Assembly: GCF_004681185.1 (NCBI RefSeq) | Contig: NZ_SRIF01000004.1 | Coordinates: forward strand, 252,749-303,029 | DNA length: 50,281 nucleotides | Reading direction: 5' to 3' | Source of the DNA: Haloarcula amylovorans | Lineage (GTDB): Archaea > Halobacteriota > Halobacteria > Halobacteriales > Haloarculaceae | Shown: one piece after another, positions 42,176-50,277 of the stretch | Layout of the letters: each line of letters begins with the position of its first letter | Position numbering within the stretch: the stretch's first letter is position 1 | Position numbers and translations under genes: made by a program | Notes under the pieces: model-generated | Databases searched by the model: none | Seen by the model: only the letters and a program-made list of their open reading frames with translations | Told to the model about the DNA's origin: nothing

Positions 42176-43114
42176 GTGGCACACTCCCAGCGTCGCACAC
42201 GCGAACTGCGACGGACTGCAGCGGCGTATGCCGCGCTGGTACGTGTGCCCAATCTCTTCACTGCCCCACCCGACGTGATTGCCGGAGCGGCCCTCGCTGT
42301 CGCCGTCGGCGGGACGGTCTCGTTGCCGGCTGCAGCGGGCGTGGCTGGCGCGTCGATGCTACTCTATGCCGGCGGGACCACACTCAACGATTACGTTGAC
42401 GCGCCTGTCGACGCTGCGGAGCGTCCAGAGCGGCCGATTCCCTCCGGACGAATCGCTCGCCCGGCGGCTGGGCTTCTCGGCGTCACATTACTCGGCAGTG
42501 GTATCGTCGTCGCCGCCGCCCTCGCTGGCGTGACGGCCGGCATCGGCGCGACCGCAGTCGCGCTCGCCGTGGTTTCGTACGACGGTGTTCTGAAGGGCAG
42601 CCCGGCAGGCTTCGTCGCGATGGGCGTCACGCGGGGGCTGAACGTCCTGTTCGGAATGACGGCTACGACTGTGTCACTTATCTCGCTTCCCCTGTGGGTA
42701 TTCGGAGTCCCACTCGTCGTCGCTGCCTATATTGCGGGCGTGACAGGCATGGCCGCGCAGGAGGCTACCGGCGCGACTCGCCGCTCGGTGGTCATCGCGG
42801 GTGTCGGTGCAGGCATCGCGGGGCTGGGCACCATCGCCCTTCATACGATGAGCCCTCTCGCTACGCACTCACTTGCCGCCGGTATTGGAATTATCCTTGC
42901 CGGCGGATTCCTCGTCACAGCGGGACAAGCGCTCGGCCGAGCCTACCGAACTCCGTCACCGGAAACTGTCGGACCGGTGGTCGGGACGTGCGTGCTGGCG
43001 CTCGTTGTCGTTGACGCGGCAATCGCAAGTATTGCGGGCGTTCGCTGGGCGCTGACGGCGCTCGCGTTTGTCGTTCCTGCTGTCGGACTTTCACAATTGT
43101 TCGATGTATCGTAA
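42176..43114 (+). CDS. UbiA-like membrane prenyltransferase (EboC-like)
   Basis: 312 residues from GTG 42176, one base after the upstream stop. Seven to nine membrane helices. First Asp-rich motif NDYVDAPVDAAERPERPIPSGRI (in pieces; NDxxDxxxDxxxRPxRPI, near residue 66) is intact, as is RVPNLFTAPPDVIAGAAL at helix 1. The second motif of UbiA (DxxxD after helix 5) is not obvious; YDGVLKGSPAGFVAMGVTRGLNVLFGM provides the SYdgvLK...RG.N region. Members of ebo clusters called EboC are UbiA-like. It may transfer an isoprenoid to an acceptor made by the neighbouring enzymes, or act as a lipid-linked carrier protein; both are inference. Confidence 0.88.
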   Translation: MAHSQRRTRELRRTAAAYAALVRVPNLFTAPPDVIAGAALAVAVGGTVSLPAAAGVAGASMLLYAGGTTLNDYVDAPVDAAERPERPIPSGRIARPAAGLLGVTLLGSGIVVAAALAGVTAGIGATAVALAVVSYDGVLKGSPAGFVAMGVTRGLNVLFGMTATTVSLISLPLWVFGVPLVVAAYIAGVTGMAAQEATGATRRSVVIAGVGAGIAGLGTIALHTMSPLATHSLAAGIGIILAGGFLVTAGQALGRAYRTPSPETVGPVVGTCVLALVVVDAAIASIAGVRWALTALAFVVPAVGLSQLFDVS

Positions 43115-43130
43115 CTACAGTCATACAACC

Positions 43131-43235
43131 ATGCAACTGACACAGTACACAACGCGGTTGAAACCGCTCCGACTCAGATTGTATCGAGCCCAAATCAACA
43201 TGCCTGAAGCGGTCTGCCGACACGGTGGTGAGTGA
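43131..43235 (+). CDS. Small basic ORF (34 aa) in ebo-like operon
   Basis: MQLTQYTTRLKPLRLRLYRA then QINMPEAVCRHGGE, ATG 43131 to TGA 43233-43235, ending 2 nt before the next start. It is basic (six Arg and one Lys in 34 residues), unlike the acidic proteins around it. It fills most of the 123-nt gap between two tightly packed genes. It could be a real small protein, a leader peptide or the remnant of a lost gene such as eboD. No family recognised. Confidence 0.4.
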   Translation: MQLTQYTTRLKPLRLRLYRAQINMPEAVCRHGGE

Positions 43236-43237
43236 GA

Positions 43238-44083
43238 ATGGTCGAGCTGGCTTTTTCGACGAACGCGTACACCGAGTACACACTTCCAGAGGCGGTTCGT
43301 CGCATCGCCGACCATGGGTACGATGGGGTCGAACTGTTGGGTGATGATCCACACGCTTACTTCCCAGCATTCGACCACGAGCAAGAGCGGGCACTGCGCG
43401 GGGCCCTCGAGGAAACCGGCATTTCGGTGTCGAATATCAATGCCAACACAGCAATGGGGTACTACGATGACGCGCCACCCTCGGCGTTTTTCGAACCGAG
43501 CATCATCACTGCTGACGATCAGGACCGGGCGTGGCGAATCGCATACACGAAACGAGCGATAGATCTCGCCGCGGCGGTCGGCTCGCCAGCAGTCTGTCTC
43601 GCTACGGGGCGGCCACTACCCGGGAATCCACCTGAACGCGCCCGTGAGCACCTCCGGGACTCGCTCCACGAAATTCTCGATTACGCCGAGCCTCGCGAGG
43701 TCGAGGTCGGCATCGAGTTTGAACCCGAACTCCTCGTCGAATGTACCACCGACGTGCTCGAACTCATCGACGAGATCGGGCGCGATTCGCTCGGCGTGAA
43801 TCTCGATATTGGACATGCGGCAGTCTACGGTGAGGACCTCGCTGAGGCCATCTACCGGAGCGCTGGGCATATCACAGGAGTGCATCTCGAAGATATCGAG
43901 GGTGGTCGACGAGGAAAACACTATCATCGAATTCCTGGTGAGGGAGATCTAGACTTCCGAACAGTGTTCGATTCGCTGGACGACATCGGCTACGAGGGGT
44001 TCGCGACCCTAGAACTCTATACGTACTCTAATGACCCGGATCATGCTGCAACGCGTGCTTACGAGGTCTTAGCGCAATACTGA
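43238..44083 (+). CDS. Xylose-isomerase-like TIM barrel (EboE-like), copy 2
   Basis: 281 residues from ATG 43238 (a GTG two codons upstream is less likely). VELAFSTNAYTEYTLPEAVRRIADHGYDGVELLG (in pieces) parallels the first copy. Metal ligands: VGIEFEPELLVE, VNLDIGHAAVYG, GVHLEDIEGGRRGKHYHRIPGEGDLDF and ATLELYTY. The HYHRIPGEGDLDF segment is characteristic of sugar-phosphate isomerase/inosose-type enzymes. Presence of two related barrels next to UbiA and TatD genes suggests successive steps on one carbohydrate or cyclitol substrate. Last gene of the plus-strand operon. Confidence 0.85.
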   Translation: MVELAFSTNAYTEYTLPEAVRRIADHGYDGVELLGDDPHAYFPAFDHEQERALRGALEETGISVSNINANTAMGYYDDAPPSAFFEPSIITADDQDRAWRIAYTKRAIDLAAAVGSPAVCLATGRPLPGNPPERAREHLRDSLHEILDYAEPREVEVGIEFEPELLVECTTDVLELIDEIGRDSLGVNLDIGHAAVYGEDLAEAIYRSAGHITGVHLEDIEGGRRGKHYHRIPGEGDLDFRTVFDSLDDIGYEGFATLELYTYSNDPDHAATRAYEVLAQY

Positions 44084-44121
44084 ATTGTCAGAAAACAGTT
44101 TATACGAGGAACAGGCGAATA

Positions 44122-44705
44122 CCACGGCCTTCAGGCCGTGGATACGCGCCGTCGTTCCATGAAACAGATTCCCGTTCAGCAAGCACTCCGAGTTTCCCAC
44201 ACTGACGTTTAAGTGACAGGCTACCGTACCGAAGGGGAGGAATCGGGTGGAACGGAGCGGATCCGTCCCGTCCTTCGGAGGTGGCCTGTCCACCCCATGT
44301 AATGGGACAATATCCGAAATGGCAGGCGGTGAACGCACATGCTAGAAGCGTGTATCTGTGCCGACTGCTCGAAGTAGGGCAGACGATACCCCCGACTCTG
44401 CTGACGCCTGCTGGCGTTCCGATGGCTAAAACAACACTGGGACACCATATATGGTCAAAGATAGGGGTAACGGCGGCCTGGCACCGCCAGCAGTCCACCA
44501 CTCCGATGTTGTGGGGCTCCCCGTACCCCAAAGGAGTGGTAGTCCGGTGAGTGGACTGCAAACCTGAAACTCCTACCGCTCGGGATTTCTTCGCGTTCAC
44601 GCGGAGGAGGATGTCAATTGAGTCGTCCTCGCTAGCCGACCGTTTAGACCTCTTTCTTGTAGTCGAATTTGGCTTCGTAGATGGCTGAGTCGAGGCCGTT
44701 GTCAA
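44122..44705 (-). mobile_element. IS200/IS605-like 3' remnant with terminal hairpin
   Basis: A perfect hairpin CCACGGCCTTCAGGCCGTGG (8-bp arms, TTCA loop) at 44122-44141, matching the copy at 30636 in inverse orientation, closes a 580-base stretch with no normal gene. Minus-strand frames carry pieces that recall the region at the end of haloarchaeal tnpB genes and their overlapping guide-RNA region, interrupted by stops. No RuvC-like catalytic motif of TnpB is visible, so the protein part has been lost. Family assignment is tentative. Confidence 0.4.
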
Positions 44706-44796
44706 ACCGGGGTTGCATCGTTCAACAACTGTCTTCTATGGCTGATGGTAATCTGGAAGTACCGGAAACAGTCCGATAGTCACCCAGAAGAACACG

Positions 44797-45234
44797 CTAC
44801 GTACCGCTCGCCCGTGTCGGTTTCCCCATCGAAACAAGATCCTGGACCGCGTCCTGGTCAACAGGGTAAAACTCCCGGTCGGCCGCACCGATGATACGGC
44901 CAAGGGTAAGCCACGGAGTGATTTCCTCACTCCCACACTGGATACACCGCCCGGCGAGTCGTGCCTCGACGCTGGCCCCGTCAATACCGATCTCGGCGAA
45001 GCCTTCAGCGAGAAAATCGGTCACGTTACATTCACAGAATTCGGAGTCGGTGAACTGCCAGAGGGAACTGACGCCGAGTTCCCGCGTTCCGTTGACGCTT
45101 AACCAAGCACCCCTGTCGACGTGACGAACTGATATCGGCACGCTCGATTCAACGTCCGCCCGGGTACTGTGCATATCGTCGGGTACAACATTGGCCGGTA
45201 TTGCGTACACAACACCATCGCCCTCCCAGGACAC
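44797..45234 (-). CDS. Hypothetical protein with CxxC zinc site
   Basis: 145 residues from GTG 45232-45234; the true start may be elsewhere because upstream frame reaches the cystathionine remnant. SVPISVRHVDRGAWLSVNG, WQFTDSEFCECNVTDFLAEGF and ARLAGRCIQCGSEEITPWLTL (in pieces): Cys-x-Cys near 64 and Cys-x-x-Cys near 96 suggest zinc or Fe-S binding. I recognise the style as haloarchaeal but no named family. The upstream remnant suggests its 5' end was affected by rearrangement. Confidence 0.55.
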   Translation of the reverse strand: MSWEGDGVVYAIPANVVPDDMHSTRADVESSVPISVRHVDRGAWLSVNGTRELGVSSLWQFTDSEFCECNVTDFLAEGFAEIGIDGASVEARLAGRCIQCGSEEITPWLTLGRIIGAADREFYPVDQDAVQDLVSMGKPTRASGT

Positions 45235-45255
45235 GGAAAATGACTTCTCCGTTCG

Positions 45256-45464
<209 letters not shown>

Positions 45465-45706
45465 CCTCGCGCATAGAGGGATCGTGGAAAGAAGAATAAT
45501 GACTACCCGCATGATAACGCGGTAGTGCAGAGTCGGCCGTTGGAGCGTACGTCTCCTTAGTAGTGGCCAGCGGAGACGAAGTGGTGACTGACAATTTCGA
45601 AGACATTGGTCTCCTCCACCCCATTCACGCGGCAGAGTAGGTCAATGGAAACGTTGGGTAATATGTTCGGGAAGCTGTTTAGCACCTCCGACAGTCACGT
45701 TTCGAT
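45465..45706. other. Intergenic region upstream of norB
   Basis: 242 bases. GGGTAATATG near 45656 is a weak TATA candidate 40-50 nt before the norB ATG. A CACCTCC at 45683-45689 is the wrong strand for a ribosome-binding site. No ORF recognised. Confidence 0.35.
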
Positions 45707-47992
45707 ATGGAGCTCCAACGCAAAACGATCGCGAAGGTCATCGCAGCGGCCTTCATTTTCAACCTGGTGGTGATGGGCGCAGGTGCGTGGTTTGCGTATC
45801 AAGAAGCCCCGCCGATTCCGGACCAGATTACAGGTCCGGACGGACAAACCCTAGCTACGGACGAGGATATCAGGGATGGGAAACGAACCTTCCAGCAAAA
45901 TGGGCTGATGAACCACGGGTCTATTCTCGGGAACGGTGCGTACTATGGTGAGGATTACACCGCTGACACACTCGAATTGAAAACCCAATCTATGCGGTCG
46001 TACTACGCTGAAGAGAGATACAGTGACACGTACGACTCGCTCCCGTCCGAGGAACAAGCAGCCGTTGACGACATCGTGCGTGCCGACATGAACAGCGGAT
46101 ACGACGGTGGGAACATCGAGTACTCCCAAGCGGAACTGTACGCCCACCAGCAAGTCCGGGAGGAGTATGTCGATCGGTATCACGAGGGAAGTCACGAACG
46201 CGGTGTCCCGAAGGGTATGATCGAAAGCGAAGAGGAGGCACGACAGTTCGCTGACTTCGCCATGTGGACAGCGTGGTTCTCTCACACCGACCGACCGAAC
46301 AGCGATCACTCCTATACGAATGAGTGGCCGTACGCACCCAATGCCGGCAACGATGCTACTGGTGCAGCGATGACGTGGAGCGTTATCGCAATGATACTAC
46401 TCGTGGCGGGTGCCGGATTCGGCATCTGGCTGTACAATTCGGTTCGACTCCCCGAGCCGTCGACCGATGGCCTCTCGGTCCCCAAACCCGGTGATGTGAG
46501 TATCTTCCCGAGCCAACGGTCCGCGTTACGGTTCGTTCCGGTTGCGGCCGGGCTGTTCTTGGCGCAGGTATTGCTAGGTGGGTTGCTCGCCCACTTCTAC
46601 ATCGAACGGGCCGGCTTTTTCGGCATCGAGGAGATCTTCGGTGTCCATATTCTCCAGATACTCCCCTTCGCGATGGCCAAGACGTGGCATATCGATCTCG
46701 GAATCCTCTGGATAGCCGCAACGTGGCTCGGTGCAGGGCTGTTCCTGCCGCCGCTGTTGACGGGCCACGAACCAAAACATCAGTCCACGCTCGTCGACGG
46801 ACTGCTCGGTGCCATCGTTGTGGTTACCGTCGGTGGGTTGGGTGGCATCTGGCTTGGATCAAACGGCTACTTAGATGGGAACCTGTGGTGGTTACTGGGT
46901 AACGAGGGACTGGAGTATCTCGAAGTCGGAAAGGTCTGGCAGGCCGGACTGCTGGCCGGCTTTGGCCTCTGGGCAGTACTCTCTATTCGCGGGCTCAAGC
47001 CTCTCTTAGACCGGGAACCACCCTACGGACTTGCGCACATGATTCTGTACGCGGGCGGGTCCATCGCGCTGCTATTTACTGCCGGGTTCTTCTTCACCCC
47101 GACGACCAATATCGCAGTAACCGAGTTCTGGCGGTGGTGGGTCGTCCATATGTGGGTCGAAGGCGCCTTCGAGTTCTTCATCGTCGCCATCGTCGGGCTG
47201 ACGCTTGTCTCAATGAACCTGCTGAGCCGTCGGAGTGCCGAGAAGGCGGTGATGTTGCAGGCGTTGCTGGTGATGAGCACCGGTGTCATCGGTGTCTCCC
47301 ATCACTATTGGTGGGTTGGGATGCCGGACATGTGGGTACCTATTGGGAGCGTCTTCTCAACACTTGAGCTCATCCCGCTGGTGTTCATCCTCTACGAGGC
47401 ACTAGGCCAGTATCAAGCAATGAGCGAAAGCGGTGGGTTCCCCTACCGACTGCCGTTCATGTTTATCATCGCCAGCGGCGTCTGGAACTTCGTCGGCGCC
47501 GGCGTGCTCGGCTTCTTCATCAATCTCCCGCTTATCAACTACTACGAACACGGGACGTACCTCACGGTCGGCCACGCCCACGCGGCCATGTTCGGCGCCT
47601 TCGGCTTCCTTGCACTCGGGATGGTCACCTACATGTTGCAGCTATCTATCGAGCCGGACCGCTGGGACGGCTCGTGGCTTCGTGCAGCCTTCTGGTGTTG
47701 GAACGTTGGACTCGCGCTGATGGTGTTCGTCTCCGTGCTTCCGGTCGGATTCCTTCAGTTAGAAGCGATATTCACTGGCAGCTACGCTACTGGGAGGAGC
47801 CTCGCCTTCTACAACCAACCGATCATCCAGACGCTCTTCTGGGCTCGACTTCCAGGTGATACGCTGATAATCCTCGGCACAGTAATCTACGCTGCAGACC
47901 TCATACGGAAGCGGTTCGTGCTTCGCAAGTCCGAAGATGATCCAGCAGTCGACGACATGGCCGTAGCGGAAGGAGTACTGAGCGACGACTGA
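45707..47992 (+). CDS. norB: Quinol-dependent nitric oxide reductase (qNOR)
   Basis: 761 residues, the size of single-subunit qNOR (NorZ), which fuses the NorC-like domain to NorB. An N-terminal helix (about 10-30) and a large extracytoplasmic domain (HGSILGNGAYYGEDYTADTL, SHTDRPNSDHSYTNEWPY, in pieces) precede twelve helices. Haem and FeB ligands: FGVHILQILPFAMAKTWHIDLG (haem b His), WRWWVVHMWVEGAFEFF (FeB His with Glu), GVSHHYWWVG (FeB His pair), and VGHAHAAMFGAFGFLALG (haem b and b3 His). It reduces two NO to N2O with electrons from the quinol pool, for denitrification or NO detoxification. No NorD/NorQ activators or nitrite reductase nearby. Confidence 0.95.
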   Translation: MELQRKTIAKVIAAAFIFNLVVMGAGAWFAYQEAPPIPDQITGPDGQTLATDEDIRDGKRTFQQNGLMNHGSILGNGAYYGEDYTADTLELKTQSMRSYYAEERYSDTYDSLPSEEQAAVDDIVRADMNSGYDGGNIEYSQAELYAHQQVREEYVDRYHEGSHERGVPKGMIESEEEARQFADFAMWTAWFSHTDRPNSDHSYTNEWPYAPNAGNDATGAAMTWSVIAMILLVAGAGFGIWLYNSVRLPEPSTDGLSVPKPGDVSIFPSQRSALRFVPVAAGLFLAQVLLGGLLAHFYIERAGFFGIEEIFGVHILQILPFAMAKTWHIDLGILWIAATWLGAGLFLPPLLTGHEPKHQSTLVDGLLGAIVVVTVGGLGGIWLGSNGYLDGNLWWLLGNEGLEYLEVGKVWQAGLLAGFGLWAVLSIRGLKPLLDREPPYGLAHMILYAGGSIALLFTAGFFFTPTTNIAVTEFWRWWVVHMWVEGAFEFFIVAIVGLTLVSMNLLSRRSAEKAVMLQALLVMSTGVIGVSHHYWWVGMPDMWVPIGSVFSTLELIPLVFILYEALGQYQAMSESGGFPYRLPFMFIIASGVWNFVGAGVLGFFINLPLINYYEHGTYLTVGHAHAAMFGAFGFLALGMVTYMLQLSIEPDRWDGSWLRAAFWCWNVGLALMVFVSVLPVGFLQLEAIFTGSYATGRSLAFYNQPIIQTLFWARLPGDTLIILGTVIYAADLIRKRFVLRKSEDDPAVDDMAVAEGVLSDD

Positions 47993-48112
47993 TTTACTGT
48001 CTGTCTCGTGGTGAAGGAGCAGACATCGTTGATCTCTTCCATTCTACTGTGTGAAGCATTGGCGATCATGTTCGGGACGACTGGTTAGACGGTTGCCCAT
48101 GAAGAGACAGTT

Positions 48113-48376
48113 ATGACAGATTCGCAGAGGTTCGATATGAGGGAGCGACAAAAGCTCGTAAGCGGAACGATAGCGCTCGGTCTCGCTACGATTTGTATAT
48201 TGGCGCTACCCATGATACAGATGAACAGTATGATTGGCGGAACTATTCTAGGCCTTCTCAGCGTCGCGTTTTTCGTCTATGGGACACTGTCGATCGGCAC
48301 GTCCGAACAGGGACAAGTGGCTCTGTTGAAATCATATTCTTCAGACATAATATGGAATGAAACAGCCGTTAGGTAG
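48113..48376 (+). CDS. Small two-helix membrane protein, unknown
   Basis: 87 residues. Helices about 17-36 and 40-60 (GTIALGLATICILALPMIQM; MIGGTILGLLSVAFFVYGTL), polar ends. 120 nt downstream of norB and codirectional, so possibly cotranscribed. Small membrane proteins next to nor genes have been seen in haloarchaea; I recognise no family. Confidence 0.55.
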   Translation: MTDSQRFDMRERQKLVSGTIALGLATICILALPMIQMNSMIGGTILGLLSVAFFVYGTLSIGTSEQGQVALLKSYSSDIIWNETAVR

Positions 48377-48449
48377 CTACTGCGTATCGGTCACTGGTCG
48401 GTCGTCATCTGGCGCGGTAACGGAGTGATAGATACCTAGGTCCTACCCA

Positions 48450-48647
48450 TCAGCGGTTGTTGGAGAGTACGAGGAATAATCCAAGTCCACCTACGAGAAG
48501 CGCAACCACCATTATCGGGAGCCCATAGGCCGGTAGTCCCGCATAATTTCCACGAAGCCCTCCGGCCATTTCAAGAAACCCACCGAACAGCATCAGGAGT
48601 ATCGATAATCGCTGCATTGCAGGTCCTTTCATATTGAATTGAATCAT
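48450..48647 (-). CDS. Small two-helix membrane protein, unknown
   Basis: 65 residues from ATG 48645-48647; internal ATGs at 48632 and 48617 are alternatives, the last with AAAGGACC close before it. LSILLMLFGGFLEMAGGL and LPIMVVALLVGGLGLFLVLSNNR are the two helices, joined by a short Gly/Tyr loop. Convergent with the preceding gene. Nothing known of function. Confidence 0.5.
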   Translation of the reverse strand: MIQFNMKGPAMQRLSILLMLFGGFLEMAGGLRGNYAGLPAYGLPIMVVALLVGGLGLFLVLSNNR

Positions 48648-49017
48648 ACAGTACGCATACAAATAAGGACGGGTCAGACGCTCTTCCTATCTGGAAGCTC
48701 GGTGCAACAGACTTGAAACAAAGAGCAGCGGCTTGCTGAATACAGGCTCTGTATTGACCACAACCGGGCCAGGACTCGTCACCTGCTGAGGATTTCAACA
48801 AGGCCGGACAAGTGTAAGGTCTCCTATAGCAAATACTGAGGGGGTGCAAGTATCGAATCCTACGTTAATAGTCAATAACACTATCGAGTGGTGTTCTTAC
48901 GAGGTCCACTATACCTAAAGCAACCCCGTAATCTGTCCTGTAAACGCTCGGCTCTCCCGAAAAGTGAAGAGAACTCCTACATCTACGACTCAGATCCGGC
49001 CCGAGACGACTACGCGT
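48648..49017. other. Intergenic region
   Basis: 370 bases. TTGCTGAATACAGGCTCTGTATTG (in two pieces, 48733-48756) contains an inverted GAATACAG/CTCTGTATT arrangement like motifs at 16388 and 20669. No coding frame. Confidence 0.35.
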
Positions 49018-49587
49018 CAGTCCGACGCTTCGTTCTCACTAGTATCTTCACCGCCATCAGCCAGTACCGGCAGCTTCTCCTGCTTGAACCACGTGAACTC
49101 CCGTGGGTACTGGTTGGTTGCTCGTAGGGGTGATCTCCCCTCCAGCGATTGCTACAGCTATTTTTTCTGTAGAAGAAGTAACGACAGCGAGTTCGAAATC
49201 AATGGAAGTCTGGTAGAGACAAAGATCCTGAACGTGGAAGTATAGGACATTCTCCACCGAAAGTTGCTCCTCGTCGAACTTTGCCGTGAGTATTGGTTGA
49301 TCAGGGTTGACAGTTGAGCCCGCGACAGTGTCCTCGTGAATCGTCACCGATGAGACCGTCCACAGATGAGCAGCATACGAGTCAAGCAGAGCTTCATAAT
49401 CCGGGGTCTGAAGAAGCTCGACAAGATGGTCGTGTGGAGATTTTCCGAAACCCTCCCATCGAGGTGTTCATCACACGCTTTTCGGTCTTCTTCGTCCACC
49501 ACCACGGAAGGTAGCCACTGCTGTATCCGTCGTTTCGATTCGCTCGTGAATTCCTCGGAGACTGTGCTGAAGTCTACGGGAGGGCCC
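49018..49587 (-). pseudogene. Decayed haloarchaeal gene, unidentified
   Basis: Three consecutive frames read like one protein: FTSESKRRIQQWLPSVVVDEEDRKACDEHLDGRVSENLHTTILSS, then after a shift near 49415 QTPDYEALLDSYAAHLWTVSSVTIHEDT ... QPILTAKFDEEQLSVENVLYFHVQDLCLYQTSIDFELAVVT, then after another near 49115 QYPREFTWFKQEKLPVLADGGEDTSE and stop (all in pieces). The pieces are acidic and in the right order. I do not recognise the family; the middle resembles an alpha/beta sensor domain. Start near 49587 or further upstream is uncertain. Confidence 0.5.
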
Positions 49588-49641
49588 TCAATGAGTGAGG
49601 AGCTCGCCGAACTGGCGGCTTCCCGAAACACGGTGAGAACG

Positions 49642-49938
49642 ATGGCAACCAGAGACATCTACGAAACTGGCTTCGACAAAGACGTCCGAACGGAATCGAG
49701 CGCGAATCAGTGTCCCGAGTGCGACGGCTGGGTCATGACGAACGCGGCCGAAACGGTCTGCAAGGACTGTGGCCTGATCATCGACGAACAGCGTATCGAT
49801 CACGGGCCGGAATGGAGGGAATACGACGAGGAGTGTGAACGAACAGGCGCGCCACTCACTGCAGTTCGCCACGATCGCGGCCTATCGACGGAACTCGGTC
49901 GCGGCACCGACTCGTCGGGAAATGATAGCCGTCAATAA
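49642..49938 (+). pseudogene. Transcription factor B (TFB), N-terminal part only
   Basis: 98 residues from ATG 49642: MATRDIYETGFDKDV, zinc ribbon CPECDGWVMTNAAETVCKDCGLI (Cys20/23, Cys38/41), B-reader and linker RIDHGPEWREYDEE, RTGAPLTAVRHDRGLSTELGRGTDSSGN (in pieces), then a stop. Full TFB has two cyclin repeats to about 320 residues, all absent, and the sequence after GTDSSGN is unrelated. Haloarchaea have many TFB paralogues. If expressed it would be a free zinc ribbon plus B-finger, able to bind RNA polymerase but not TBP-DNA; more likely a remnant. Confidence 0.85.
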
Positions 49939-50124
49939 CACTCACTCGACGCGGCCGCCGGAAATAGAGGGTCCCTGTGAATGGGAACAGCAGTACATAG
50001 CGCTTGCAGAGACATCGGCTGCATAGAAACGCTCAGAGAGGTTGTATAGGGCCTCGGATAGCCACTCCCAAGTTTACAAAGATAACGCTGTTTAGTCTTT
50101 CAAGCCAGCTTATGGCGGGGTAGA

Positions 50125-50277
50125 CTATTCGGGATGCACAACGTCTTCACAGGCCGGACATTCGGCCCAGATACCTGTCGTCCCGTCGTCTTGCTCGTAC
50201 TCGACTAATAACCACGCTGGAGTGATGTCTTCATCGCAGTCCGGACATCGGCCAAGTATCGACGTATCACGAGTCAT
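50125..50277 (-). CDS. Zinc-ribbon microprotein (50 aa), DUF7837-like
   Basis: 50 residues from ATG 50275-50277: LGRCPDCDEDITPAWLLVEYE, then WAECPACEDVVHPE. Two CxxC pairs (Cys11/14 and Cys41/44) and the ending VVHPE match a widespread small haloarchaeal family that I recall as DUF7837. Function unknown. It lies at the window edge, so its upstream context is not visible. Confidence 0.75.
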   Translation of the reverse strand: MTRDTSILGRCPDCDEDITPAWLLVEYEQDDGTTGIWAECPACEDVVHPE

